From Bacteroidales bacterium (GTDB taxonomy: Bacteria; Bacteroidota; Bacteroidia; Bacteroidales; UBA932): a DNA stretch of 64,000 nt. How positions within the stretch are numbered: position 1 is the first letter of the stretch; each line of letters begins with the position of its first letter. Location: NCBI GenBank assembly GCA_017427885.1, contig JAFRRW010000004.1, positions 41,228 to 105,227 on the forward strand, written 5' to 3'. Shown here in pieces: positions 44,022 to 53,464 of the stretch. Under the pieces are notes generated by a model. The model was not told where the DNA came from. It searched no databases and saw nothing but the letters and a program-made list of their open reading frames with translations. The position numbers and the translations under genes were made by a program.

Positions 44022-45665
44022 CTACTTGTACAGGAACCTTTTGATGCTCATCTTCGGAGTCTTCTCGAAGGGTGCGTCCACCACCTCGACCTGAGCGATG
44101 CGGCTGTAGGCTGGGAGCCTCTTGTTGGAAGATATCTTGATGTTCTCGGGGATGTCGGACACGGCCTCCGCATCAAGCTTGTTGGCATCGATCATATTCT
44201 GGTCGAGATATACCAAGGCCACAATCTTCCCTCCCCTGTCGACGACGACGGACTCGGAAACGTAAGGCTGGTTGTTCACGACGGCCTCGATTTCCTCGGG
44301 ATAGATGTTCTGGCCGGAAGGGCCCAGGATCATGCTCTTGGAACGGCCCCTGATGAAGATGTTGCCGTCCTCGTCCATAATGCCGAGGTCTCCCGTACGG
44401 AGATAACCGTCATCGGTGAAGGCGTTGGCGGAAGCCTCCTCGTTCTTGTAATAACCGATGCAGATGTTGTCTCCCTTGGCCTGGATCTCACCGGCGACGT
44501 GCAAAGGATCGGCGGAATCTATGCGGACATCGGCGCAGTCCACGGCCTCGCCGCAGGATCCGGCCACATACTTGGTCCAGTGCTTATAGGCAAGCAGGGG
44601 GCAGGCTTCGGTCATTCCGTATCCGACGAGATAAGGCAGGCGGATCTTCTTGAACCAGGACTCGACCTCGGGATTGAGGGCGGCGCCTCCCATTATGAAC
44701 TGCTGGACCTCGCCGCCGAAGGCATTGATCAGTCCCTCGCGTATCTTCTTGAAAATGATAGTCCTTACACCGGGAATGGCAGCAGCGGCCTTGATCGCGG
44801 GCTTGTTCACCACGGGGGCTATCTTGGACTTGAATATCTTCTCCATCACGAGAGGAACGGTGATGAGGAGATAGGGCTTCACGTCGGCCATGCACTTCAG
44901 GAGAGTGGTCGGCGTGGGGGCCTTTCCAAGCCAGTAGATGGCAGTGCCGTTGCACAGGGGATAAATGAATTCTATCACCAGGCCGTACATATGTGCCATC
45001 GGCAGCATAGACACCATCCTGAACTTGTCGGAAGAGGGGACGTTGCGCTGGCTGTAGTCCACGTTGGCGCTGAAATTCCTGTAGGTGAGCATCACACCCT
45101 TGGGATTGCCAGTGGAACCGGAGGTGTAGTTGATGGCGGCAAGGTCGTCCCAGTTATCGGTGGGGAAAACCACGTCGGAAGGGCCGTAACCGGAAGGCCA
45201 CTTTTCAGCGAAAGTCTTGTCAAGGGCTGCGTACGCCGCGGAAATCGAAGGATCCTTGCACCAGAGTATCTTGAGGGTTTCGAAATCGAAGACCATCCTC
45301 AGCTTGGGCATCCTCTCGATCTTCAGGGTGTTCCACTTGGCTTCGTCTGTGAAGAGGATCACGCTGTCGGAATGGTCGGTGAGGTTCTCCACGCTTTCCG
45401 AAGTAAAATCATTGAGGATGGGAACGACAACGGCCTCGAACGTGTTGATGGCAAGGTAGGTTATACCCCAGTGGGCTCCGTTCTTGCCACAGAGGGCGAA
45501 ATGCTCGCCCTTAGAGAAACCGGCGTTCCTGAAGAAAATGTGATATCTCTCGATGCTGGTAGCGACCTGTCCGTAGGTATAGCCTTCTCCCTGCCACGTA
45601 TTGAGGGCGGACTTGTCCCAATACTTCCTCGTCGCTTCCTGCAGTCTTGTAAGATAGTGTTCCAT
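44022..45665 (-). CDS. AMP-binding long-chain acyl-CoA (or acyl-ACP) ligase, second paralogue
   Basis: A 547-aa adenylate-forming enzyme like that at 24668-26323. Motifs: NYTSGSTGNPKGVMLTYRNF, YLVGYGMTEACPLLAYKH, DGYLRTGDLGIMDEDGNIFIRGR and the C-terminal KTPKMSIKRF with the catalytic Lys. The start is ATG 45665 (MEHYLTRLQEATRKYWD); an extension further upstream is open in frame but would overlap the divergent HAD gene and its promoter. It ends at a clear terminator. It is probably used for fatty-acid activation. Confidence 0.92.
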   Translation of the reverse strand: MEHYLTRLQEATRKYWDKSALNTWQGEGYTYGQVATSIERYHIFFRNAGFSKGEHFALCGKNGAHWGITYLAINTFEAVVVPILNDFTSESVENLTDHSDSVILFTDEAKWNTLKIERMPKLRMVFDFETLKILWCKDPSISAAYAALDKTFAEKWPSGYGPSDVVFPTDNWDDLAAINYTSGSTGNPKGVMLTYRNFSANVDYSQRNVPSSDKFRMVSMLPMAHMYGLVIEFIYPLCNGTAIYWLGKAPTPTTLLKCMADVKPYLLITVPLVMEKIFKSKIAPVVNKPAIKAAAAIPGVRTIIFKKIREGLINAFGGEVQQFIMGGAALNPEVESWFKKIRLPYLVGYGMTEACPLLAYKHWTKYVAGSCGEAVDCADVRIDSADPLHVAGEIQAKGDNICIGYYKNEEASANAFTDDGYLRTGDLGIMDEDGNIFIRGRSKSMILGPSGQNIYPEEIEAVVNNQPYVSESVVVDRGGKIVALVYLDQNMIDANKLDAEAVSDIPENIKISSNKRLPAYSRIAQVEVVDAPFEKTPKMSIKRFLYK

Positions 45666-45727
45666 ATGTAATTGAATTATCGTGGCAAAATTAATAAATT
45701 GCTTTCTGCCAAGAAAATGATTTTGCT

Positions 45728-45735
45728 TATATTTG
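45728..45735 (+). promoter_or_regulatory. Promoter -7 box of the HAD phosphatase gene (TATATTTG)
   Basis: TATATTTG ends 17 nt before ATG 45753. It rules out the earlier in-frame ATGs (45672 and 45717) as starts of this gene. Confidence 0.55.
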
Positions 45736-45752
45736 CTCCCAAACCGGATAAA

Positions 45753-46592
45753 ATGAGAAAAAAAACCATAGTTGCCCTGATTTATGACTTTGACGGGACC
45801 CTCTCCCCCGGCAACATGCAGGAGTTCGGGTTCATCCAGGCCATCGGGTCCACCCCGGAGGAATTCTGGAGCATGAGCGACGGTATCGCCAAGGGACAGG
45901 ACGCCAGCAACATCCTCTCCTATATGAAGCTGATGTTCGACGAGGCTCGCCGCCACGGAATCAAACTCCGCAGGAACGAGTTCAAGCGCTTCGGCCAGCA
46001 TATCCGCCTTTATCCGGGACTCAAGGAATGGTTCCGGCTGGTAAACCAATACGGAGAGTCAAAGGGAGTGAAAGTCGAGCACTACATCAACTCCTCGGGG
46101 CTCAAGGAAATCATCGAAGGCTGTCCCATAGCTCACGAATTCAAGCACATCTTCGCCTGTACCTATATATATAATGGAGACGGGGAGGCCGAATGGCCCG
46201 GAATCGCCGTGGACTACACTGCCAAGACCCAGTTCCTGTTCAAGATCAACAAGGGCATATTCTCCTCGAGGGATTCCGAGAGGGTCAACGCCAGCGTGGC
46301 CGACGAGAAGAAGAGGATCCCCTTCCCCAACATGATCTATTTCGGTGACGGGGAGACCGACGTGCCCAGCATGAAGATCGTTGGTATGTTCGGAGGCCAT
46401 TCAGTGGCCGTCTACGACCCTGATGTTCCCGGGGACAAGGCCAACGCCGAAAAGCTTCACAGACAGGGCAGGGTCAGTTTCGTCACCCCTGCGAACTATT
46501 CCCGCGACAGCAGGACTTTCAAGGTGGTCTGCGCCATCATCGACAAGATCAGCGCCGACTCCCATATCCAGTGGCTCTCCTCCCTAAGGTAG
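45753..46592 (+). CDS. HAD-superfamily phosphatase
   Basis: A 279-aa hydrolase. Motif I is ALIYDFDGTLSPGNMQEFGF (nucleophile and acid Asp in DFDGT), motif II is near HYINSSGLKEIIEGC, and motif IV is MIYFGDGETDVPSMKIV. The cap insertion lies between motif I and II. It resembles phosphoserine phosphatase-like HAD proteins of unknown substrate. The start is set by the -7 box. It is divergent from the acyl-CoA ligase and convergent with ompA across a strong palindromic terminator. Confidence 0.88.
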   Translation: MRKKTIVALIYDFDGTLSPGNMQEFGFIQAIGSTPEEFWSMSDGIAKGQDASNILSYMKLMFDEARRHGIKLRRNEFKRFGQHIRLYPGLKEWFRLVNQYGESKGVKVEHYINSSGLKEIIEGCPIAHEFKHIFACTYIYNGDGEAEWPGIAVDYTAKTQFLFKINKGIFSSRDSERVNASVADEKKRIPFPNMIYFGDGETDVPSMKIVGMFGGHSVAVYDPDVPGDKANAEKLHRQGRVSFVTPANYSRDSRTFKVVCAIIDKISADSHIQWLSSLR

Positions 46593-46641
46593 AGTTCTCT
46601 TCTACCAGCCGTCGGCCCGGCCCGACAGACAGACAAAAAAA

Positions 46642-46667
46642 TGAGGCGTCCCGATCGGGACGCCTCA
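46642..46667. terminator. Bidirectional terminator between the HAD and ompA genes
   Basis: A perfect 13-bp palindrome, TGAGGCGTCCCGA and its complement, is flanked on the left by seven As. For ompA (minus strand) the stem runs into a T-run, a standard terminator; for the HAD gene the T content after the stem is moderate. Confidence 0.9.
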
Positions 46668-46689
46668 AATCATTTCTGTTTTGTGAGAA

Positions 46690-47829
46690 TTACTTCACGA
46701 TAACAACGCGGCTCTTTGCAGGAGTGTCGAACACGTCGAGAGCGGTGTCAACGGAGATGTTGTTCTCAGGAATTCCAAACTTGCTGACGAGGAGGTCCTT
46801 GACGGCCTTTGCACGGGCAGCGGAGAGCTTGGCGTTGATGGCAGGAGTACCAGTGCCACTGTCGGCGGAACCGATAAGGGAAACCTTAGCGTCGTTAGGA
46901 AGAGTGGAAGCATAGTACTCGAGGTGAGCCTTCTCCCTCTCGGAGATCTTGGAGGAACCAAGGTCGAAGTAAACGGTAGCGGAGGAAGGAACGGTGTTGT
47001 CAACATACACGGTCTCGGGCTTGCGGGCCTCGAGCTCGGCGATCCTGTTCCTGAGGGCTGCGTTCTCCTTCTCGAGCTCGGCTACCCTGTTCTTGAGAGC
47101 GTTGTACTGATCCACGGTGAAGGGAACGGGAACAACGACAGGGGTGATGGAGCTGTGACGGTCGAAGTTGGTCCTGCCAAGGTTGAAGATGAGGCCGAGG
47201 GTAGCGGAAACAGGCCAGTAATACCTGTCGTTCTCAATACCGGCTGCCCTATACTGAGGGGCCTTGGTCATCATGGCCTGGAGGTCGAGGAAGAGGTCGA
47301 CGTGGTTGCCAAGACGGAAATCGTTGAGGATACCGGCATTGATGACGAACTCCTGATCCCAGTTGGCCTTGTCGTTAACCTTCACCCAGTTGCCACCGAA
47401 GCCGGCGTAAGGGATGATGTCCCAGAAACGGGTCTCCTTGTAACCGGAGAAGGCGTTGGAGATGTTCCACATGAGATCGATGAGAGCGGAATTCTGCTTG
47501 TAGGTTCCGAAGTCAAGGTCGAGAGCGGCGTTGGTGAGACCCCTCCAACCAATGCGGGCACCTACTGAAGGTGTGAACCACTTGCCGAGGTTGACGACAG
47601 TGGCGAGACCACCCTTACCAGCGAGATTGTCGATAGAATACAGACCGGCGTTGTAACCAGCACCAAGACCGATGAACCAGTTGTCACCGAATTTATTGGT
47701 CTCATAGGCGCCGCGAACGATGTTGCCGTTCTCGTCACGGTTGTTGTTTTCCTGAGCGGAAGCGCTGAAGGAAACACTGAGGAGAGTTGCTATAGCAATT
47801 GCTCCCAAAATAGTTTTTAAACCTTTCAT
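46690..47829 (-). CDS. OmpA-family outer-membrane protein
   Basis: A 379-aa outer-membrane protein. Signal peptide MKGLKTILGAIAIATLLSVS with a cleavage site near SASA-QE. Residues about 45-235 have alternating beta-strand patterns of an 8-stranded barrel (WFIGLGAGYNAGLYS, ATLGLIFNLGR). A short coiled coil (ALKNRVAELEKENAALRNR) links to the peptidoglycan-binding OmpA-C domain (VSLIGSADSGTGTPAINAKL, LSAARAKAVKDLLVS). It is likely abundant and tethers the outer membrane to the wall. Codon use looks more biased than in neighbours, which fits high expression. Confidence 0.95.
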   Translation of the reverse strand: MKGLKTILGAIAIATLLSVSFSASAQENNNRDENGNIVRGAYETNKFGDNWFIGLGAGYNAGLYSIDNLAGKGGLATVVNLGKWFTPSVGARIGWRGLTNAALDLDFGTYKQNSALIDLMWNISNAFSGYKETRFWDIIPYAGFGGNWVKVNDKANWDQEFVINAGILNDFRLGNHVDLFLDLQAMMTKAPQYRAAGIENDRYYWPVSATLGLIFNLGRTNFDRHSSITPVVVPVPFTVDQYNALKNRVAELEKENAALRNRIAELEARKPETVYVDNTVPSSATVYFDLGSSKISEREKAHLEYYASTLPNDAKVSLIGSADSGTGTPAINAKLSAARAKAVKDLLVSKFGIPENNISVDTALDVFDTPAKSRVVIVK

Positions 47830-47924
47830 GTTTTAATTAGAATAAGATTTATTATTTATAAATATTCGCTAAACTACACTTAAGTCCGTCTTTATGCGCA
47901 CTTGCCTATAACACACATTGCTTG

Positions 47925-47932
47925 CAAATGTA
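47925..47932 (-). promoter_or_regulatory. Promoter -7 box of ompA (TACATTTG)
   Basis: TACATTTG on the minus strand has a TCTTG about 20 nt upstream as -33. It predicts an mRNA leader of about 90 nt, AT-rich and long for this genome. The rest of the 265-nt gap to uvrB holds no gene; no clear -7 box for uvrB was found. Confidence 0.5.
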
Positions 47933-48094
47933 TAAATAATTTATTTAACAAGCAAGAATCTTTGAAAAAAACTTTGTTATTGGCCGTTTTTCGCGGGAAA
48001 ATCGTTTTAACCTTTCCGGAAAAACTTGCAATAGTGACTCGATGGATGTAAATTTGTCACTGCCGGGTGCCAAGGTGTCACGTCCGGATGGGAT

Positions 48095-50269
48095 ATGAAA
48101 TTCAGACTGGAATCGGCATACAAGCCCTCCGGAGACCAGCCGGAGGCCATCGAGGGCCTGTGCAGGGCCCTCTCCCAGGGCGTGGGTGACGTCACCCTGC
48201 TGGGAGTTACCGGTTCGGGCAAGACCTTCACGATGGCAAACGTCATAGAACGCCTTCAGAGGCCCGCCCTGGTCCTCAGCCACAACAAGACCCTGGCCGC
48301 CCAGCTATACGGCGAATTCAAGTCCTTCTTCCCCGCCAACGCAGTCGAATATTTCGTTTCCTACTACGACTATTACCAGCCGGAGGCCTACATCCCCTCG
48401 ACGGACACGTATATCGAGAAAGACCTGAGCATCAACGACCAGATAGACAAGCTCAGGCTCAGCGCCGCCTCCGCCCTGCTCTCCGGCAGAAGGGACGTAA
48501 TCGTGGTTTCCAGCGTCTCCTGCCTCTACGGCATAGGCAATCCGGAGGACTTCCACTCCCAGACTGTACTGGTCAGGAAAGGTGAGATCAGAAGCCTGAC
48601 GCGGCTGCTGTACCTCCTCGTGGACGCCCTCTATTCCCGCACGGAAACGGATTTCCGCAGAGGTACTTTCCGGGTTCGCGGCGACACGGTGGACGTCTTT
48701 ACGGGAGGGTCCGACTACGCCGTCAGGATAGAATTCTTCGGGGACGAGGTAGAACGGCTTGCCGTGATCGAACCATCGACAGGAGCGGTCATAGAGGAGG
48801 TCGAGGAGGTCTCGATCTATCCCGCAAACAATTTCGTGACCACCAGGGAAAGGGCTGCGAGGGCCGTGAGCGAGATCCAGGACGACCTCAGGGTACAGGT
48901 CTCGTATTTCGAGGAAATCGGCAAGGGACTTGAGGCGAAGAGGCTGACGCAGAGGGTTGAGAACGACCTGGAAATGATAAAGGAAATGGGTTACTGCCCA
49001 GGCATAGAGAACTATTCCAGATATTTCGACGGCAGGAAACCAGGGCAGAGGCCCTTCTGCCTCCTCGACTATTTCCCGAAGGATTTCATAACCTTCATCG
49101 ACGAAAGCCACGTTACCCTTCCCCAGATCAGGGCGATGTTCGGCGGCGACCACTCCCGGAAATCCATCCTGGTGGAATACGGTTTCCGCCTTCCCGCGGC
49201 CGCCGACAACAGGCCGCTCACCTTCGAAGAATTCGAGGCGGTAACCGGGCAGAAGGTCTATGTCAGCGCCACTCCGGCGGATTATGAACTTGCCAGGAGC
49301 GAGGGGCTCGTGGTGGAACAGGTTGTCAGGCCGACCGGCCTCCTGGATCCCCCGGTCGAGGTCAGGCCCACGAAAAACCAGATCGACGACCTGGTGGAAG
49401 AGATACGGAAAAGGGCCGAAGATGATGAGCGGGTACTGGTGACCACCCTGACCAAGAGGATGGCGGAGGAACTCGACGGATATCTGACGAAGATAGGGAT
49501 AAGATGCAGGTACATCCACTCCGACGTGGACACCACGGAGAGGGTGGAGATAATCGAGGATTTCAAGAACGGGCTCTTCGACGTACTCGTGGGAGTGAAC
49601 CTCCTGAGGGAAGGCCTTGACATCCCCTCGGTGTCGCTCGTGGCCATCCTCGACGCCGACAAGGAGGGATTCCTCCGGTCCGGAAGGGCCCTCACCCAGA
49701 CGGCCGGAAGGGCTGCGAGGAACATCCACGGCCTGGTTATTATGTATGCCGACACCGTCACGGGCTCGATGGAGGAGACCATCAGGGAGACCGACCGCAG
49801 GCGCCGCAAACAGATGGAATACAACAAACTCCACGGCATAACCCCTACGAGGGTGGAGGTGAAGTCCAACTCCCTGGTCCTTGAACTGTACAAGGATTCG
49901 GAGAAGGCGGGGAAACCAAGGCCCGGACATTCCGGCCTGCTGAGCGCCGAAGATTCGGTGTCCGACCCCAGGTACATACCCTCCCCCACCGAACTGGGAA
50001 GGGGTTCCGTCTCGGTCGGTCTCGGCCAGGATTCGGTAAGGGAAGACAGGAGCGCCTATGAAAACGGTTTCGTGAAGGCAGACCTGGCCGCCGTGCTACA
50101 GGATCCGGTGATAAGGTCAATGAGCAGGGCCCAGGTGGAGAAGATGGTCGCCGAAGACAGGAGGAGGATGGAAAAGTCCGCCGCTTCCCTCGACTTCGCC
50201 CAGGCCGCCCGTTACCGCGACGAGATGTGGGCCCTGCAGGAATATCTCAAGGTTTGGAAAGAAAAATGA
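48095..50269 (+). CDS. uvrB: Excinuclease ABC subunit B
   Basis: Damage-verifying helicase-like subunit of nucleotide excision repair, 724 aa (usual 670-700). Walker A GVTGSGKT (37-44), the beta-hairpin [12 protein letters not shown], the helicase motif [40 protein letters not shown] and the C-terminal UVR domain ([20 protein letters not shown]) that binds UvrC are all present. A 60-residue linker between helicase and UVR ([14 protein letters not shown] and nearby) is extra and variable. It lies 7 nt before the Rel gene. Confidence 0.97.
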   Translation: MKFRLESAYKPSGDQPEAIEGLCRALSQGVGDVTLLGVTGSGKTFTMANVIERLQRPALVLSHNKTLAAQLYGEFKSFFPANAVEYFVSYYDYYQPEAYIPSTDTYIEKDLSINDQIDKLRLSAASALLSGRRDVIVVSSVSCLYGIGNPEDFHSQTVLVRKGEIRSLTRLLYLLVDALYSRTETDFRRGTFRVRGDTVDVFTGGSDYAVRIEFFGDEVERLAVIEPSTGAVIEEVEEVSIYPANNFVTTRERAARAVSEIQDDLRVQVSYFEEIGKGLEAKRLTQRVENDLEMIKEMGYCPGIENYSRYFDGRKPGQRPFCLLDYFPKDFITFIDESHVTLPQIRAMFGGDHSRKSILVEYGFRLPAAADNRPLTFEEFEAVTGQKVYVSATPADYELARSEGLVVEQVVRPTGLLDPPVEVRPTKNQIDDLVEEIRKRAEDDERVLVTTLTKRMAEELDGYLTKIGIRCRYIHSDVDTTERVEIIEDFKNGLFDVLVGVNLLREGLDIPSVSLVAILDADKEGFLRSGRALTQTAGRAARNIHGLVIMYADTVTGSMEETIRETDRRRRKQMEYNKLHGITPTRVEVKSNSLVLELYKDSEKAGKPRPGHSGLLSAEDSVSDPRYIPSPTELGRGSVSVGLGQDSVREDRSAYENGFVKADLAAVLQDPVIRSMSRAQVEKMVAEDRRRMEKSAASLDFAQAARYRDEMWALQEYLKVWKEK

Positions 50270-50276
50270 CGGAAAT

Positions 50277-52424
50277 ATGGATATCATAGACAGGAATTTC
50301 CCCCACTATGACGAATCCGGGAAGGATCTCGTCAGAAAGGCCTATGACATCGCCCTCGGCGCCCTCGCCGGCGAGACGAGGAGCAACGGCCATCCGTTCA
50401 TGGAGCACCCGATGGGGGTGGCCCTGATCGTTTCCGACGAAATCGGCCTCCCGGCCGGTTGCGCGGCCGCCGTCTTCCTCCACGAGGCATCCAGGCTCCA
50501 TCCGGAAACGGACATCCGCCAGTTCCCGGAGGACATCCGCACGATGGTGGACGGACTCAACAAGATAGCCACCATCAAGCCCAAGGACACCAGGCTTGAA
50601 GCCGAGAATTACAAGAAACTCATAGTCCAGTATTCGCGCGACCCCAGGGTGACCGTCCTGAAGATAGCAGACCGGCTCGAGGTGATGAGGCACCTGGACA
50701 TCTTCCCCAAGTCCTCCAGGGAGAGGAAGATCCTCGAGACCCTGATGCTCTACATCCCCCTGGCCCACCAGCTTGGCCTGTACAACATAAAGAGCGAACT
50801 TGAGGACATCTATTTCCGCTATGCGGAGCCTGAGCAGTACAGGGCCATAACCAACAAGCTGAAAGCCACCGAAAAGGACCGCATCAAACTCACGAAAGAA
50901 TTCATCCGGCCGCTGGAGGAGAAACTCTCTGCCGCCGGGATATCCTATAAACTGAAGATCCGTACCAAGACCGCCTGGTCCATCTGGAAGAAGATGCAGC
51001 AGCAGAAAGTGGGTTTCGAAGGGGTCTATGACGTCTTCGCCATCCGGTTCATAATCGACTGCCCCCAGGACAGCACCGTTGAGAAGGACCTCTGCTGGAA
51101 GGTTTATTCCTATGTTACCGAGGAATACGAACCGGACACCTCCCGGCTCAGGGACTGGATAACCAACCCCAAGCCCAACGGCTACGAATCCCTGCATATC
51201 ACGGTGAAGAACCGTGAGGGGGCTTACGTGGAGGTGCAGATCCGCACGCGGAGGATGGACGAGGAGGCCGAGAACGGAAACGCCTCGCACTGGGCTTACA
51301 AGGGCATACGCCACGAAGAGGCCCTAGACAAATGGCTTACCTCTGTAAGGAACGTCCTCGAGCATCCGGGAGAGGTAAAACCCGAGGACGTACCCCAGCC
51401 ACCGAGCAGGGAGATTTTCGTATTCACCCCTTCCGGTGAACTCAGGATACTCCCTGTGGGAGCCTCCGTGCTTGATTTCGCCTTCAACATACATTCCGGC
51501 CTGGGATGCCGCTGCACCGGCGGAAAGATCAACGGGAAGGCCGTCTCCATAAAGGAGAAACTGAGCACCGGGGACGTGGTGGAGATAATGAGCGGGAAGA
51601 ACCAGAAACCCACCCAGGACTGGCTCGGTTTCGTGGTCACCTCCAAGGCCCGCGGAAGGATAAAGCAGGAACTGAACGAGGAGGAATACAAGAAGGCCGC
51701 CCAGGGTAAGGAACTGCTGGGCAGGAGGCTGAAGAACTGGAAGTTGGAATTCCCCGACGAGTATCTGACCGAACTCCTGAAAAAACTCAAGTACAGTACC
51801 CAGAACTCCTTCTATGCCGCCGTCGCGGACGGGACCATAACCCTTGATTTCATCAAGAACTACATCCTGGACCACGACAGCCTGGTAAGGGAGAACATAG
51901 AGCACGCCAAGGCGGAAGCGGCCGCCCTGTCCGCGGAATCGGCGAACTGGGAGGACGTCCGCTCCTCCGACGAAATCCTCGTCATCAACGCAAGGGACCT
52001 CAAGGGCCTGGACTACAAGATGGCTAAATGCTGCCATCCGGTCTTCGGGGACGACGTCTTCGGTTTCGTCACTAGGACGGAGGGCATCAAGATCCACCGC
52101 ATATCCTGCCCCAACGCGGCCAGGCTCCTGAGCCTCTATCCATACAGGATACAGAAGGTGCGCTGGTCCGAATCACCCTCCGGAGGAAGTTTCCAGGCCT
52201 CCCTCAGGATCGTATCGTCCAACGACCCGATGGTCATCAACAGGATAATGGACATCGTGAATGCATTCAAGGCTTCCGTCCGGTCGTTCAACGTGAACGA
52301 GAACGGCAGGAACGGTACCTACGAGATCCTTCTCAAGATATCCGTTCCTTCCAACATGGAGTTGGACAAGGTCGTCTCGCAGATCCGTCTTCTGCGGGAA
52401 GTATCCAAAATAACCAGGGGTTAG
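50277..52424 (+). CDS. RelA/SpoT-family (p)ppGpp synthetase with degenerate hydrolase motif
   Basis: A 715-aa stringent-response enzyme. Synthetase domain 223-345: KIRTKTAWSIWKKM, YDVFAIRFII, KPNGYESLH and EVQIRTRRMDEEAENGNASH. TGS domain about 379-440 (EIFVFTPSGELRILPVGAS) and a C-terminal ACT domain about 640-715. In the N-terminal HD domain the usual HDxxED appears as HEASRL (69-74), so Asp and the distal Glu-Asp are lost. This suggests synthesis without hydrolysis, as in RelA. It follows uvrB by 7 nt and converges on mltG with a 3-nt gap. Confidence 0.93.
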   Translation: MDIIDRNFPHYDESGKDLVRKAYDIALGALAGETRSNGHPFMEHPMGVALIVSDEIGLPAGCAAAVFLHEASRLHPETDIRQFPEDIRTMVDGLNKIATIKPKDTRLEAENYKKLIVQYSRDPRVTVLKIADRLEVMRHLDIFPKSSRERKILETLMLYIPLAHQLGLYNIKSELEDIYFRYAEPEQYRAITNKLKATEKDRIKLTKEFIRPLEEKLSAAGISYKLKIRTKTAWSIWKKMQQQKVGFEGVYDVFAIRFIIDCPQDSTVEKDLCWKVYSYVTEEYEPDTSRLRDWITNPKPNGYESLHITVKNREGAYVEVQIRTRRMDEEAENGNASHWAYKGIRHEEALDKWLTSVRNVLEHPGEVKPEDVPQPPSREIFVFTPSGELRILPVGASVLDFAFNIHSGLGCRCTGGKINGKAVSIKEKLSTGDVVEIMSGKNQKPTQDWLGFVVTSKARGRIKQELNEEEYKKAAQGKELLGRRLKNWKLEFPDEYLTELLKKLKYSTQNSFYAAVADGTITLDFIKNYILDHDSLVRENIEHAKAEAAALSAESANWEDVRSSDEILVINARDLKGLDYKMAKCCHPVFGDDVFGFVTRTEGIKIHRISCPNAARLLSLYPYRIQKVRWSESPSGGSFQASLRIVSSNDPMVINRIMDIVNAFKASVRSFNVNENGRNGTYEILLKISVPSNMELDKVVSQIRLLREVSKITRG

Positions 52425-52427
52425 GCG

Positions 52428-53453
52428 TCAGCTGCCTTTTCTCCTCGCATTCAGCGCCGCCTGGAACTCCCTGGCGTTGCGGGAGTGTTCCTGGAGAGTG
52501 GTGGCGAAGCGGTGGCTGCCGTTGAAGTCGGGACTGGCGCAGAAGAAGAGGTAGCCGTGGGTGTCAGGATTCAGCACTGCGTTCAGGGCGGCCTTCGTGG
52601 GAACGCAGATGGGGCCCGGGGGAAGGCCCTCGTGGCGATAGGTATTGTAGGGAGAATCCACAGCCAGGTGCTGGAAAAGAATCCTGTTCGGCTTGTAGTC
52701 GAAGCAGAACGCGACCGTGGGGTCTGCCTGGAGTTTCATCCCCTTGCGGAGACGGTTGAGATATACTCCCGCGATTTTCGGAAGTTCAGGTTCATAGTTG
52801 GATTCCCCTGTCACGATTGAGGCGAGGATGCTCACCTCCAGGGGACTGAGACCTCTCGCCTCAGCCTTCTTCCTGTTCTCCGCGGACCAGAAAGCATCGT
52901 ATGCGGCCTTCTGCCTGTCGAGGATATCCTCCATCGATGCGGTCCAGTACATCTCGTAGGTGTCGGGCATTATCAGGGCGAAGGCAGTCTCTGGAGTGAA
53001 CCCGTATCCGGAAAGCAATCCCCTGTCGTTAAGGGCGGACGCTACCGTGGCGGAATCCAGCATCATCTGGTTGGATATCTTCCTCGCGATGGTCCCTTTG
53101 TCCCTCAGTGTCCCGGAAAGGACCAGGTTTCCTGGCGTCTGCCAGCCTCCGGCCAACATCCTAGCCACATAGATGCTCGAATTGGCGGGATCTACCTGAT
53201 AGCGTCCCGGCTTGATCCTGCCCTCCACGTTCTCCTTGCGGAAAGACCTGGCGAGGCTCCTCGGACGGATCGTCACCGCGGACAGCGAATCCAGTACCTG
53301 GGCTGCCGTGGTTTCGGGATAGACGTAAAGGACCTTCGTCCTGCGGAAGTTCGGGGATCGGTGGTCGGTCAGGAAATTGACGGCGAATATGCCTGCCGCG
53401 ACGGCAAGCGCAGCGGCGGCGAGAGCGATCGGTACAAGGATCCTGGTTTTCAT
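52428..53453 (-). CDS. mltG: Endolytic murein transglycosylase MltG
   Basis: A 341-aa inner-membrane enzyme that cuts nascent peptidoglycan strands. It has one N-terminal span (ILVPIALAAAALAVAAGIFAV), a LysM-like subdomain, then the YceG catalytic domain: IMPDTYEMYWTAS, ILASIVTGESNYEPELPKIAG (catalytic Glu) and VYLNRLRKGMKLQADPTV, plus SPYNTYRHEGLPPGPI. It lies 11 nt after the glucosaminidase gene, and the two form a cell-wall operon. Its stop lies 3 nt from the stop of the convergent Rel gene, so the transcripts must overlap. Confidence 0.96.
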   Translation of the reverse strand: MKTRILVPIALAAAALAVAAGIFAVNFLTDHRSPNFRRTKVLYVYPETTAAQVLDSLSAVTIRPRSLARSFRKENVEGRIKPGRYQVDPANSSIYVARMLAGGWQTPGNLVLSGTLRDKGTIARKISNQMMLDSATVASALNDRGLLSGYGFTPETAFALIMPDTYEMYWTASMEDILDRQKAAYDAFWSAENRKKAEARGLSPLEVSILASIVTGESNYEPELPKIAGVYLNRLRKGMKLQADPTVAFCFDYKPNRILFQHLAVDSPYNTYRHEGLPPGPICVPTKAALNAVLNPDTHGYLFFCASPDFNGSHRFATTLQEHSRNAREFQAALNARRKGS

Positions 53454-53464
53454 CGGCAGGGAAT

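Noticed and set aside
43569-45671. A 700-codon open frame on the plus strand opposite htpG and the acyl-CoA ligase
   Set aside because: It lies antisense to two well-supported genes and its composition mirrors their codons. It has no recognisable domain. High GC gives many long antisense frames here, as also opposite parE, rpsA and the M16 gene.
45666-46049. N-terminal extension of the acyl-CoA ligase on the minus strand
   Set aside because: It would overlap the divergent HAD gene and its promoter. The ligase family begins at MEHYLTRLQEATRKYW, at 45665.
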